Below, in pieces: positions 7,528-16,033 of a stretch of DNA of 43,918 bases (position 1 is the first letter of the stretch; every line of letters starts with the position of its first letter). Under the pieces are notes generated by a model that saw nothing but the letters and a program-made list of their open reading frames with translations, searched no databases and was not told the DNA's origin. The DNA lies in assembly GCA_017470535.1 (NCBI GenBank), contig JAFUYP010000002.1, forward strand, positions 1 through 43,918, read 5' to 3'. This DNA is from Ruminococcus sp. GTDB taxonomy: Bacteria > Bacillota > Clostridia > Oscillospirales > Ruminococcaceae. The translations under genes and the position numbers were made by a program.

Positions 7528-7754
7528 CACAGCTCGGCGCAGACAGCAACGGCGGCGGCATACTCCACGACATGGCTCACGGCGATATGAACTACTCACG
7601 CAACACATACCTTACCCTTCACGGTACTACCAGGATAGAAAACAACACCTCAGGCAAGGACTGCAAAGCAAGCTCTATCTACGAGAAGAAGAGCAAGGCT
7701 GACGTGAAAAAGGACAGCACCGTTTACATCGTACCCGGCTATCACATAGGCTGA
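7528..7754 (+). pseudogene. C-terminal remnant of a surface-type repeat protein
   Basis: Immediately after the hydrolase stop an open frame reads LGADSNGGGILHD, then TLHGTTRIENNTSGKD and a short Lys-rich tail to a TGA at 7752. Gly-Gly-Gly-Ile and RIENNTSG are typical of coils in parallel beta-helix or adhesin-type secreted proteins. There is no start with a ribosome site; the first ATG is at 7572 inside the segment. I read it as the surviving tail of a gene whose front has been deleted. Confidence 0.4.
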
Positions 7755-7793
7755 TAAAAACAGTAATAACGACCGAAAACGAATATCACCAAA

Positions 7794-7819
7794 AGAGGGA
7801 GGCGTAAAGCTCTCCCTCT
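7794..7819. terminator. Hairpin after the remnant gene
   Basis: AGAGGGAG (7794-7801) pairs with CTCCCTCT (7812-7819), 8 perfect pairs, loop of 10. No clear T-run on either side, so its terminator strength is uncertain. Confidence 0.45.
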
Positions 7820-7896
7820 CAGTCTGTCAACAGATCGTGACAACATATCCTTTACATAGATCAAAACTGACTGACAGCTCCTTGCTCTCACCTGCA

Positions 7897-8694
7897 TCAC
7901 TTGTGCAGACAGCTCGGCTTTTCACCAAAGCGCTTGACGTATGCCTTATAAAAAACCGAATAATCCTTAAAGCCGCAATTTTCTGCGGCCTTTTTTGCGC
8001 TTTCGCCGCCTTGCAGAAGCTCTCTCGCTCTTATCAGCCGCTTGGCAGCTATGTACGTCCACGGAGAAGCCCCCGTCGCTTTCCTGAAGATCCTTGAAAA
8101 CTGCGAGGTGCTTAAAAAGAAATGATCCGCCAGATGCCCGACGGTAATATCCTCAAACAGCACATCATTGACATACCGCACCAGCTGTTCTGACAGAGTC
8201 GGCTCGGCTGTCGGTCTGCGGTCTGAATGACGGCTCAGCTTGTTCATCACCTCGGCAAGTCTTGTGGTAAATAAAAGAGTTCTGCCGTAATCGTCGCCCT
8301 CATAGTAGGCAAGCTCATGCAGAGTGCCTTCAAGCTCGGGGAAATAATACAGATTGTGCTGACCTAACGGTCTGTCTGTAAAGGGGCGCATAAGCCGCTG
8401 CTTCGGATCAAAGCTGTCAAACAGGCTTATCGGGAAGTTCACCGCATAACGCTCATAGCTCTCACTGCTCAGAAAGCGGATACAGTGTGCTTCGCCCGGC
8501 CGCATTATAAGCAGACTGCCCCTTTCCAGCTGATAGACCGAGCCCTCCACAAGATACTGTGCATTTCCCGAAACAAAATAGAAAACCTCGCAAAGGTCAT
8601 GAATATGAAAAGCTACTTCCTTATTGTCGGGGCTATCATCTATTCCGTGACGGATATACAAGCCGTTCCTGTCAACTTCTCTGAGAAAACTCAT
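7897..8694 (-). CDS. AraC family transcriptional regulator with cupin sensor domain
   Basis: 265 residues. The N-terminal ~130 residues form a cupin-type sugar-binding domain (HIHDLCEVFYFVSGNAQYLV and RGSLLIMRPGEAHCI are the characteristic strands). The C-terminal ~100 residues are the double helix-turn-helix: HLADHFFLSTSQFSRIFRKA and the second motif AAENCGFKDYSVFYKAYVKR with the family's F.....FGEKP ending. It is divergent from the isomerase/dehydrogenase operon, the classic arrangement for a sugar-responsive activator. Its TTG/ATG region (ATG 8694) is preceded by GGGAGGTG. Confidence 0.92.
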   Translation of the reverse strand: MSFLREVDRNGLYIRHGIDDSPDNKEVAFHIHDLCEVFYFVSGNAQYLVEGSVYQLERGSLLIMRPGEAHCIRFLSSESYERYAVNFPISLFDSFDPKQRLMRPFTDRPLGQHNLYYFPELEGTLHELAYYEGDDYGRTLLFTTRLAEVMNKLSRHSDRRPTAEPTLSEQLVRYVNDVLFEDITVGHLADHFFLSTSQFSRIFRKATGASPWTYIAAKRLIRARELLQGGESAKKAAENCGFKDYSVFYKAYVKRFGEKPSCLHK

Positions 8695-8735
8695 TGCGCC
8701 ACCTCCCGAAATAATGATAACATATTATGCGTGAA

Positions 8736-8793
8736 ATTGCAATATATTTTGATAAATTTTGCAATTGTAATGCAATTCTATTTGTGCTATTAT
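8736..8793 (+). promoter_or_regulatory. AraC-type operator boxes and promoter of the isomerase operon
   Basis: Three GCAAT boxes lie at 8739, 8761 and 8772 (start of GCAAT), spaced 22 and 11 bases, so they face the same side of the helix. The last overlaps a likely -35 (TTGTAA, 8765-8770) followed 17 bases on by TATTAT (8788-8793) with an upstream TGC. This is how an AraC activator usually sits on its target promoter; binding is inferred. Confidence 0.6.
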
Positions 8794-8824
8794 TATCTCA
8801 ACAAAACAGCTTGGAGGTAAAGAT

Positions 8825-9646
8825 ATGAGATTCAGACTTGCAGCATTTGCAGACGAGGCAGCAGGTGACCTGACGGGTCAGATAGCTGCCATGAAGAAAA
8901 ACGGTATAGCGCTTGTGGAGATAAGGGGCGTTGACGGGGAAAACATCGCAGACATCAGCACAGCTAAGGCACATGAGATACACAGCAGGCTGAGCGCTGA
9001 GGGGATACAGGTATGGAGTATCGGCTCACCTTTCGGTAAGATAGGGATAGATGATGACTTTGCTCCTCACCTTGACAAATTCAGGCGCTGCCTTGAAACC
9101 GCTGATATTCTCGAGTGCAGGCACATTCGCCTGTTCAGCTTTTACGGCACCTCGGATACCAGTCCTGTACTGGAACGGCTGTGTGCTTTCATAGACGCCG
9201 CAAAAGGCTCTGACATAATTCTCTGCCACGAGAACGAAAAAGGCATTTACGGTGACACGGCAGCAAAATGTCTGGAGATACACAAGGCACTGCCGCAGCT
9301 CAGGGCTGTATTTGACCCTGCAAACTTTATCCAGTGCGGACAGGATACAAAAAGTGCGTGGGAGCTGCTTTGCCCGTATATTGAGTATATGCACATAAAA
9401 GACGCTCTTCCGGACGGCTCGGTAGTGCCTGCCGGCAAGGGTGCAGGCAAGCTGCCGTATCTTCTTTCGCAGTACAAGGGCGAGGTGCTTTCGATAGAGC
9501 CGCATCTGTCGGTGTTCGAGGGCTTTGACAGGCTCGAAAACGACGAAAAAACGAAAATGAATTACTGCTACCCCGACAGCCTTACGGCATTCACGGCAGC
9601 GGTCACGGCACTTTTGGAAATAACAGGAGGAGAGCATAATGGATAA
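8825..9646 (+). CDS. Sugar phosphate isomerase/epimerase (xylose isomerase-like TIM barrel)
   Basis: 273 residues with the AP endonuclease-2/xylose isomerase-like barrel pattern: a first strand MRFRLAAFADEA, GIALVEIRG in strand two, HENEKGIYGD and AVFDPANFIQCG in the metal-binding part, YMHIKDAL with the conserved HIKD, and a late LSIEPHL. The Glu, Asp, His and Glu in these segments are the usual divalent-metal ligands. Enzymes of this group isomerise or epimerise sugars, inosose or keto-acids. It starts the operon with AGGTAAAG before ATG 8825 and overlaps the dehydrogenase gene by 8 bases, so the two probably act on consecutive intermediates. Confidence 0.87.
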   Translation: MRFRLAAFADEAAGDLTGQIAAMKKNGIALVEIRGVDGENIADISTAKAHEIHSRLSAEGIQVWSIGSPFGKIGIDDDFAPHLDKFRRCLETADILECRHIRLFSFYGTSDTSPVLERLCAFIDAAKGSDIILCHENEKGIYGDTAAKCLEIHKALPQLRAVFDPANFIQCGQDTKSAWELLCPYIEYMHIKDALPDGSVVPAGKGAGKLPYLLSQYKGEVLSIEPHLSVFEGFDRLENDEKTKMNYCYPDSLTAFTAAVTALLEITGGEHNG

Positions 9647-10811
9647 GCTAAGACTTGGTATCATCGGTATGGGAAATATGGGCAGCGGACATCTCGGCTA
9701 CTATCTGAACGGAGAAAGCCCGAGGGTGGAGGTGACGGCTTTTGCAGACACTGACCCCGAAAAGCTAACAAGGGCAAAGAACAGGCTGCCCTCGGCTGCT
9801 GTCTTTGACAGCGCTGACGGGCTTATCGAAAGCGGTCTTGTTGACGCAGTGCTGATAGCTGTTCCACACTACGACCACCCGAGCATTGCTATAAAGGCAT
9901 TTGAACATGGTCTGCACGTCCTGACAGAGAAGCCTGCCGGGGTTTACACCCGTCAGGTAAGGGAGATGAACGATGCCGCAAAGCGCTCGGGCAAAGCATT
10001 CGGGATAATGTTCAACCAGCGCACAAACCCGATATATGCAAAAGCAAGAGAAATAGTAAAGAGCGGTCAGCTCGGCGATACAAAAAGGCTTGTGTGGATA
10101 GTCACGAACTGGTACCGCACTCAGGCTTATTATGATTCAGGCTCATGGCGTGCGACATGGAACGGCGAGGGCGGAGGAGTGCTTTTAAATCAGGCACCTC
10201 ATAATCTCGATCTGTGGCAGTGGATATTCGCAATGCCAAAGCGTGTGCGTGCATTCTGCACCGTCGGCAAATATCACGATATTGGCGTTGAAGACGATGT
10301 GACTATCTACGGCGAATACGAAAACGGCGCAACTGCTGCATTTATTACCACAACAGGTGAAGCCCCCGGCACAAACAGGCTCGAAATATCAGGCACTAAG
10401 GGAAAGATAGTCATTGAGGACGGAAAGCTCAAATGGTGGCGCTTAAAAGAGGACGAGCGCATCATCTGTGCTGAGTGCAAGGACGGCTTTGTCCAGCCTG
10501 AATGTGAGTATGAGGAGTACACTGCCCCGGCTCCTGACGGTCACCCGGAGATACTGAACGATTTTGCGGACCATATCCTTGACGGCACGCCGCTGCTTGC
10601 GCCGGGTGAGGAGGGGCTCAACTCGCTGTCGATCTCTAATGCGGCGTATATATCATCATGGACAGACGGCTGGGCGGAGATACCTGTGGCAGAGGATATT
10701 TTTGAGGAGCAGCTCGCCAAGCTCTGCCGTAATGAAAAGCAGACAAAAAAGCCGCCGCTCGTAAGTGAGCCTGCACAAAAGCTCTCCGAGCGCTGGAGGG
10801 TACACTGGTGA
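9639..10811 (+). CDS. Gfo/Idh/MocA family NAD(P)-dependent oxidoreductase
   Basis: 390 residues. The Rossmann start is LGIIGMGNMGSGHLGYYL with the GxGxxG nucleotide loop. VLIAVPHYDHPSIAIKAFEH and then LTEKPAG give the family's signature EKP lysine motif. GGVLLNQAPHNLDLWQWIF contains the catalytic HxxDL stretch. These enzymes oxidise or reduce cyclitols and sugars. The gene overlaps the isomerase by 8 bases and the transporter by 4, so a coupled three-gene operon is clear. AGGAGG lies inside the isomerase end. Pairing with an isomerase of the IolE/xylose isomerase class suggests inositol- or rare-sugar catabolism; the exact sugar is unknown. Confidence 0.93.
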   Translation: MDKLRLGIIGMGNMGSGHLGYYLNGESPRVEVTAFADTDPEKLTRAKNRLPSAAVFDSADGLIESGLVDAVLIAVPHYDHPSIAIKAFEHGLHVLTEKPAGVYTRQVREMNDAAKRSGKAFGIMFNQRTNPIYAKAREIVKSGQLGDTKRLVWIVTNWYRTQAYYDSGSWRATWNGEGGGVLLNQAPHNLDLWQWIFAMPKRVRAFCTVGKYHDIGVEDDVTIYGEYENGATAAFITTTGEAPGTNRLEISGTKGKIVIEDGKLKWWRLKEDERIICAECKDGFVQPECEYEEYTAPAPDGHPEILNDFADHILDGTPLLAPGEEGLNSLSISNAAYISSWTDGWAEIPVAEDIFEEQLAKLCRNEKQTKKPPLVSEPAQKLSERWRVHW

Positions 10812-11644
10812 ATGCTCTCACGCTCATGGCGGCTGTTACAGCCTGCTACACTATCAGTTCTCTGAGTGACAAATATGCTGCGGCAAAAGCAAAATTCGGG
10901 CAAAATGAGTTCACCTTTCTGATGTGCGCTTCGATGTCGGTATTTCTGGCATTTACGCTGCCGTTCCAGAATATAGCGTTTTCCCTGACATGGCAGGCTT
11001 TTGCAGGTGTTACACTTGTAGCACTGTGCAAGCTGCTCGAATTCAGCATGAGCGTGCTTGTGCTTAAAGAGATGTCGGCATTCGAGCTTAAAGCGTGGCT
11101 GGGTGTTACGCTGTTTGTGTCATATTTTGCAGATGTTTTCATGGGCGAAAAGCTGAAAGCGCCGAGGCTTATGTTTATATGCCTTGCGGCATTCGGTCTG
11201 CTTTTGATAGTGCGTTCAGAAAAGACCGAAAAGATACACTACGGGCGCATAGCACTGCCGCTGCTTTTGTATCTTGCGGCAAAGTTCGGCTATGGACTTG
11301 TGATACGCAGCTTTTCAGAGTACGCCTCACCGATAATGCTGCTCCTGCCGGGGCTTGTTATCGTGGCATTGATATGTCTGCCGAAGGTGCATTTCAGAGC
11401 CTATGCCGAAAAACCGAAGGGTACACTTAATGTGATACTTGCCCGTATCCCGAACACCGCCGGAATGCTCATAGAAAACGCAGTCATCGCCATAAGCCTT
11501 GCAAACTATTCAATGATACAGCCTATGATACTGGTGACGCTGTTTGTTATAAGTATCATCAGGCGTGAGACCTGTTCAAAGGCAAATGCGCTTGGCGGAG
11601 TGCTGACCGTTGTGGGAGTAATGGGGTTTGAGCTGTGCGGATAA
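10808..11644 (+). CDS. EamA/DMT-type membrane transporter
   Basis: 278 residues, strongly hydrophobic, with eight to ten membrane segments in two halves, the drug/metabolite transporter design; the first is NALTLMAAVTACYTI and the last ALGGVLTVVGVMGFEL. It begins at GTG 10808, overlapping the dehydrogenase stop by GTGA, with GGAGGG eight bases before. Co-translation with the isomerase and dehydrogenase suggests it imports the sugar or exports its product. No binding protein or ATPase is nearby. Confidence 0.85.
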   Translation: MNALTLMAAVTACYTISSLSDKYAAAKAKFGQNEFTFLMCASMSVFLAFTLPFQNIAFSLTWQAFAGVTLVALCKLLEFSMSVLVLKEMSAFELKAWLGVTLFVSYFADVFMGEKLKAPRLMFICLAAFGLLLIVRSEKTEKIHYGRIALPLLLYLAAKFGYGLVIRSFSEYASPIMLLLPGLVIVALICLPKVHFRAYAEKPKGTLNVILARIPNTAGMLIENAVIAISLANYSMIQPMILVTLFVISIIRRETCSKANALGGVLTVVGVMGFELCG

Positions 11645-11685
11645 AAAGACCTGAGATATTGTGACAGACTGAAACATCATAGATG

Positions 11686-11742
11686 TTAAGGCAACACCGC
11701 ACGGCGCATCTGACACACAATGATCGTGCGGTGTTGCCTTAA
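11686..11742. repeat. Complete palindromic repeat element (MITE- or REP-like)
   Basis: A perfect 18-base inverted repeat, TTAAGGCAACACCGCACG at 11686-11703 and its complement at 11725-11742, encloses a 21-base centre. Single arms or degenerate copies occur at 2264, 6347, 21460 and 36104. It lies in an intergenic space and encodes nothing. The perfect arms suggest either recent movement or selection for RNA structure. Confidence 0.8.
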
Positions 11743-11775
11743 AATGATCTGTAAGCCGGGAAAATAGTAAAAACA

Positions 11776-11817
11776 AAGCTGAGCCTGTGAGTATTCTCTC
11801 ACGGACTCAGCTTTTTT
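11776..11817. terminator. Bidirectional terminator between the EamA and ANTAR genes
   Basis: AAGCTGAGCCTGTGAG pairs with CTCACGGACTCAGCTT over 16 positions with one mismatch and one G-U; loop TATTCT. T-runs follow on both strands. The minus-strand stem begins in the stop codon of the ANTAR gene, so it ends the long glutamate synthase operon. Confidence 0.88.
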
Positions 11818-12388
11818 CAAGTATCTCTTCTGCCACAGCACGTTTTGTCATACATCTGTCCATAGCGGTCTTTTCAATGAGCCTGTGTGCCTGCTCCTCG
11901 GTCATTCCCTGCTGCGATATGAGCAGCCACTTCGCACGGTTGACTATTCGTATCTCCTGCATTTTCTCTTCAAGTGATACCGTCTTTTTCTTTGCTTTTT
12001 TGAGCCGCTCGTTCGCACTTTCGAGCCAGTCGAGCGCCTGCTCCATGCTCTGGCGTGACAAAGGCTTTGACAGTGTGAAAATACCGTTTTGGCACACACG
12101 GTCAAATATCTCACCGTAGTATTTTTCGGGTATTATCAACAGCACCGCCATAGTGCCCGAACCGCTGTGATCTATTGCTAAGCGTATGCCGTTCTCGTCA
12201 GGCAGAGGGGAATTGATTATCAGAAAATCAAAATTCCTGTCGCTGAGCCGTCTGCGTGCGCTGCTGACACTGCCCTCAAGCTCCATATCTATCCGCTGAC
12301 GCAGCGAGAGCAGCTTTGCGGTATCATCGTTGAATCTCGGCTGCGAAGAAACCACCAGTGCTGTGTACCTACGCATTTTAAGTTCCAC
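11807..12388 (-). CDS. ANTAR domain RNA-binding regulator with a degenerate receiver domain
   Basis: 193 residues. Residues ~8-120 are receiver-like, but the phosphate-accepting Asp is replaced: the strand reads FLIINSPLPD with Asn59 in that place, while the switch Lys108 in LSKPL remains. After a coiled segment (~120-150) the C-terminus is an ANTAR domain: the NRAKWLLISQQGMTEEQAHR stretch and the following helix KRAVAEEIL are the RNA-binding signature. ANTAR proteins stop transcription terminators from forming in leader RNAs. It is the last gene of the nitrogen operon, 11 bases after glnA, starting at GTG 12388 (AAGGGGGA six bases before). The operon's own leader has a strong terminator, its most likely target. 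Confidence 0.9.
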   Translation of the reverse strand: MELKMRRYTALVVSSQPRFNDDTAKLLSLRQRIDMELEGSVSSARRRLSDRNFDFLIINSPLPDENGIRLAIDHSGSGTMAVLLIIPEKYYGEIFDRVCQNGIFTLSKPLSRQSMEQALDWLESANERLKKAKKKTVSLEEKMQEIRIVNRAKWLLISQQGMTEEQAHRLIEKTAMDRCMTKRAVAEEILEKS

Positions 12389-12399
12389 AGTAGTCCCCC

Positions 12400-13608
12400 T
12401 TAGCCGCAGTAAATATCTATAAGACGCTTTGGCAGATGAGCCTTGATAAATTCGCTCTGCCTTGCTGCCTGCTTAGCTTCCTCTATGGTCGCAGGCAGCT
12501 TTTCGTATTTATCTGAAAGCTCCCTGCTGTCATCAGTCATATTGTCCTCCGATACAGGCGGCAGATACATACCGTTTTTGTACCCGTCAAGTCCTGCATA
12601 GATGAGCAGCGCAAATGCCAGATACGGATTAGCAGTCGGGTCGGGGGATCTCAGCTCTGCACGGCGGTATTCACCGCTTGCCGCAGGTATCCTTACAAGC
12701 TGCGAGCGGTTCTCGCTCGACCATGAGATGTACTTTGGCGCCTTGTGACTGCCAAGACGCTTATAGCTCTCATAGCATGGGTCAAGAAACACCGTCATCG
12801 CCCTAATATGTTTAAGTATCCCTGCTATCACCGACGGGAGGATAGTATGGTTCTTGTCGCACTTGACTGAAAGATTTATATGGTAGCCGCTGCCTGCCTT
12901 GTCAGCAAGCGGCTTCGGTGAAAAATCCGCATACAGCCCGGCTGCCCCTGCGACCGTCTTGACCACCGTTTTGAAAGACATCGCATCATCAGCCGCAGCA
13001 AGTGCATCGTCATAGTGGAAATCTATCTCGTTCTGCCCGGGACCTTCCTCGTGGTGCGAGCTTTCAGGGTGTATGCCCATCTGTTCAAGTGTCAGGCATA
13101 TCTGCCGCCTTACGTTCTCGCCCTTGTCGTCGGGGGCAATGTCCATATACCCTGCCTTGTCATAGGGGATATGCGTAGGCTCGCCGTACTCGTCGAGCTT
13201 GAAAAGATAAAACTCCAGCTCAGAGCCGAATGAAAATTCAAGCCCGGCTTCCTTTGCATCAGCTATCGCTCTGATGAGCAGACTGCGTGTGTCGCATTCA
13301 AAAGGGCTTCCGCCCGGCTTTTTAATGGAGCAGTACATTCTCACGACCCTCCCCTGCTCAGGCCGCCACGGCAGCACTGAGAGAGTATCGGGGTCGGGAA
13401 ACAGCAAAAGATCCGACCTTGCTTCGTTTGCAAAGCCCTTTACCGCCGATGCGTCAAAAGCTATCCCCTGCTCAAACGCACGTTTAAGCTCGCCCGGCAT
13501 AACGGAGATGTTCTTCTGCACCCCGAATGCGTCACAGAACGCAAGCCTGATAAACTTTACATCCTCTTCCCTTGCGTACTCGATTATCTCTTCAAAAGTG
13601 TAATTCAT
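12400..13608 (-). CDS. glnA: Glutamine synthetase, type I
   Basis: 402 residues, a short GSI. The N-terminal beta-grasp region (VKFIRLAFCDAFGVQKN) is followed by the catalytic domain with the FSFGSELEFYLF metal site, HHEEGPGQNEIDFHYD (ammonium/glutamate site), GSGYHINLSV (ATP binding, conserved His), and RIPAASGEYRRAELRSPDP containing the late arginines and Glu. It makes glutamine from glutamate, ammonium and ATP in the cytoplasm. It sits between the GXGXG subunit of glutamate synthase and the ANTAR regulator, so the GS/GOGAT cycle is encoded in one operon. The adenylylation-type Tyr loop of enteric GlnA is not evident. Start ATG 13608 with an AGGAGC-type site. Confidence 0.93.
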   Translation of the reverse strand: MNYTFEEIIEYAREEDVKFIRLAFCDAFGVQKNISVMPGELKRAFEQGIAFDASAVKGFANEARSDLLLFPDPDTLSVLPWRPEQGRVVRMYCSIKKPGGSPFECDTRSLLIRAIADAKEAGLEFSFGSELEFYLFKLDEYGEPTHIPYDKAGYMDIAPDDKGENVRRQICLTLEQMGIHPESSHHEEGPGQNEIDFHYDDALAAADDAMSFKTVVKTVAGAAGLYADFSPKPLADKAGSGYHINLSVKCDKNHTILPSVIAGILKHIRAMTVFLDPCYESYKRLGSHKAPKYISWSSENRSQLVRIPAASGEYRRAELRSPDPTANPYLAFALLIYAGLDGYKNGMYLPPVSEDNMTDDSRELSDKYEKLPATIEEAKQAARQSEFIKAHLPKRLIDIYCG

Positions 13609-13626
13609 AATACTGCTCCTGTCAAT

Positions 13627-14349
13627 TTAGTTTGCAACATACATCTGCCTGTACGGGTTGCCTGAATCGGGCACTACTGTTGTGAAAGGCGAATCGAGCA
13701 GCGCTTTAAGATCATGGCCGAAGTATGTGCAGAAGTGCCTTAAAAAATGCTCTATCTGCGCCATGTCCTCATCAGTTGACGGGTGGGTGTGTACCTGCTC
13801 GGGGAACCTTATCCCCTTGCAGTCTGATCTTAAAAACATCTTGCCGCCGTGCATACCGGTAGAGGGAAAGTTGCCCACTATCGGTCTGTCATCATCATAA
13901 AGCCCCAGCACTATGATAGTGCCGCCTGCCTGATACTCCCCGAGAAAGCTGCCTGCCTTGCCGCCTATGACGAGTGCCGGCTGCTTTTGCTCGTAGGCCT
14001 TCATATGTATGCCGGCTCTGTACCCGGCATTCCCCTGAACATAGATGTGTCCGCCCCTCATCGCATACCCGACAGCGTCGCCTACATTTCCGTGAATAAC
14101 TATCGCACCGTCGTTCATGGTGTCGCCTACTGCGTCCTGTGCATTGCCCATGACCTCTATGCGTGCGCCGTTTAAATATGCGCCCAGCGCATTTCCGGGG
14201 ATACCGCTTACGGTTATCTCACATTCCGAGATACCTGCTGCAAGAAACCTCTGCCCCAGGCAATCTGTTATGCTGCATTTTCCTCTGCCGGCTTTTCTCA
14301 GCGCTTCATTAAGCTCCTTATAGTCAAGTCCCGATGCGTTGATATTCAT
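13627..14349 (-). CDS. Glutamate synthase GXGXG (alpha subunit C-terminal) domain protein
   Basis: 240 residues, corresponding to only the last domain of a GltB large subunit. The right-handed beta-helix is obvious from regularly spaced Gly-rich repeats: GNALGAYLNG, GNAQDAVGDTMNDG, GNVGDAVGYAMRGG and GNAGYRAGIHMKA. In complete GltB this domain helps shape the ammonia tunnel. Here it is a separate gene, as in archaeal and many clostridial split glutamate synthases. It shares one base with the upstream FAD reductase gene (TAATG), and glnA follows 18 bases later. Confidence 0.9.
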   Translation of the reverse strand: MNINASGLDYKELNEALRKAGRGKCSITDCLGQRFLAAGISECEITVSGIPGNALGAYLNGARIEVMGNAQDAVGDTMNDGAIVIHGNVGDAVGYAMRGGHIYVQGNAGYRAGIHMKAYEQKQPALVIGGKAGSFLGEYQAGGTIIVLGLYDDDRPIVGNFPSTGMHGGKMFLRSDCKGIRFPEQVHTHPSTDEDMAQIEHFLRHFCTYFGHDLKALLDSPFTTVVPDSGNPYRQMYVAN

Positions 14350-15584
14350 TATACCACACCTCCGAGTTTTTTTCTACGAATTTCTTTTGAATAAATTGTG
14401 AGCGAAGGAGATATTTTCATTCTCCTGACATCAATTTCGTCAAGCGGAGTCTTTTCCCTTACAAGTGAAGTGTATATACCTGCACGGCTTACATCACCTA
14501 TGATGATGTAGCCTGCGAGCCTGCCGTCCTTGATAAAAAGCCTTCTTATGCTGTTTTTTTCCTTTTCCTCAAAGACCTCGCTCGTTTCCGGGCAGCTGCC
14601 TGCCGAAACGCAGTGCAGCCCGAAAAACCCGATGGAGTTCATAGGTATAGCATCATTTATCTCACTGCTGCCGCCTGCCATGTTGATACCGGCGCACCTG
14701 CCCTGCATATAGGCATTAGGGAGTATCGCCAGCACCCTGTTCTCACCGGTCGAGCTGTCAAAGCCCTGTGTGCAGTCGCCTGCGGCATATATGCCGTCTA
14801 TACTTGTTTTCATCGAGGTATCTATCATGATACCTCTGTCCGTATCGCACCCTGCGTCCTTTGCAAGCTGAGTGTTCGCCCTTACACCGACCGCCAGCAC
14901 AAGTACGTCAAATTCCGCCTTTTTGCCGCTTTTCATAACAGCATTATTCTTGTCAAACCTCTTTACCGTGTCACCAAGCATAAAGCTGATGCCGTTTTTT
15001 TCAAGATGCTTTTGCATGACCCCGGCACACTCATTATCAAGTATGCTCGAAAGCACTCTGTCAGCAAGATCGCATACCGTCACCGATGCCACACGCTTTG
15101 CAATGCCCTCAGCGCATTTTAGCCCTATAAGACCTGCGCCGACTATAAGCACACGGCTCTTTTTGCCAATAGCCTTTTCAAGAGCGAGCGTGTCGTCTAT
15201 CGTCATGAATGTAAATTTCTTCTCCACCGTGTCAAGCCCCTCGAATGGCGGCACGAACGGCTCGGACCCTGCCGCAATGCAGACAGCCTTGCAGCCTATC
15301 TTCTCACCATTATCAAGAGTGACCTCTTTTGCTTTCATGTCAGCAGATACGGCATTGCCGTAGATAACTGTCACCTTGTTTTTCTTGTAGAAATCCTTCG
15401 GGCGGTAGTTCATTTTTGAGATAGTCGTTTTGCCTTCAAGATAGTATGAGATGAGCGGTCTTGAATATACCTCGTGCTTTTCCTTTGAGATGACTGTAAT
15501 GGGCGTGTCACTATCGACCGACCTTATCCCCTCGATGCACCCTGCTGCCGCTACACCGTTGCCTATCAAAACATATCCGTTCAT
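14349..15584 (-). CDS. FAD/NAD(P)-dependent oxidoreductase (rubredoxin reductase-like)
   Basis: 411 residues. Two dinucleotide folds are seen: YVLIGNGVAAAGCIEGI for FAD at the N-terminus and VLIVGAGLIGLKCAEGI for NAD(P)H near residue 150. IYAAGDCTQG near residue 290 closes the FAD site. This is the pyridine nucleotide-disulfide reductase superfamily without the redox-active CxxxxC pair, like NADH:rubredoxin/ferredoxin reductases. In this operon it takes the place of the GltD small subunit and probably passes electrons from NAD(P)H through the adjacent ferredoxin to the synthase domain. The 4-base overlap with the ferredoxin gene supports a complex. Confidence 0.88.
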   Translation of the reverse strand: MNGYVLIGNGVAAAGCIEGIRSVDSDTPITVISKEKHEVYSRPLISYYLEGKTTISKMNYRPKDFYKKNKVTVIYGNAVSADMKAKEVTLDNGEKIGCKAVCIAAGSEPFVPPFEGLDTVEKKFTFMTIDDTLALEKAIGKKSRVLIVGAGLIGLKCAEGIAKRVASVTVCDLADRVLSSILDNECAGVMQKHLEKNGISFMLGDTVKRFDKNNAVMKSGKKAEFDVLVLAVGVRANTQLAKDAGCDTDRGIMIDTSMKTSIDGIYAAGDCTQGFDSSTGENRVLAILPNAYMQGRCAGINMAGGSSEINDAIPMNSIGFFGLHCVSAGSCPETSEVFEEKEKNSIRRLFIKDGRLAGYIIIGDVSRAGIYTSLVREKTPLDEIDVRRMKISPSLTIYSKEIRRKKLGGVV

Positions 15585-16021
15585 GCTCTTTCCTGCCTTT
15601 CCTCATAGACTATCGCTGCATTTGGGCAGCCCTTTACGCAGGCAGGCTCGCCGCAGGTGTTTTGCATACAAAGCTCACACTTGCTTGCCGCCCCGTCAGG
15701 TCCGGGCGCTACCGCACCATACGGGCATACCAGCACACAGGTAAGACAGCCGACGCATTTGCTTTTGTCTATCACGACAGTTCCGTCCTTTACCGAGATA
15801 GCGCCTGCGATACAGCTTTTTACGCATAAGGGATCCTTGCAGTGCCTGCACGATACAGCATAGGTAACACCGTCCGCCTCCTCGATATGTACATTCGGGA
15901 ATATCTGCTTGCCCTTGAGCGCCTTTACCATATCATCTACACCCGAATTTGCATAGGCACAGTTATATTCACACAGGTGACAGCCTAAGCACCACTGCTC
16001 GTTTACATATACTCTTTTCAT
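15581..16021 (-). CDS. Polyferredoxin-type 4Fe-4S protein of the glutamate synthase complex
   Basis: 146 residues with four cysteine groups: C11-C14-C17-C21 (CLGCHLCEYNC), CRHCKDPLCVKSC, CVGCLTCVLVCP and CELCMQNTCGEPACVKGCP. That is enough for four [4Fe-4S] clusters in the HycB/DmsB-like arrangement. It has no signal peptide or membrane part and would act as an electron wire in the cytoplasm. Its place between the synthase and the FAD reductase genes, with 4-base overlap to the latter, suggests it links the two. The start ATG 16021 follows AAGGAGGC. Confidence 0.9.
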   Translation of the reverse strand: MKRVYVNEQWCLGCHLCEYNCAYANSGVDDMVKALKGKQIFPNVHIEEADGVTYAVSCRHCKDPLCVKSCIAGAISVKDGTVVIDKSKCVGCLTCVLVCPYGAVAPGPDGAASKCELCMQNTCGEPACVKGCPNAAIVYEERQERA

Positions 16022-16033
16022 AGCTCTGCCTCC

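Noticed and set aside
9026-9664. 212-codon minus frame inside the sugar isomerase gene
   Set aside because: Shadow of the isomerase; no ribosome site, no family pattern.
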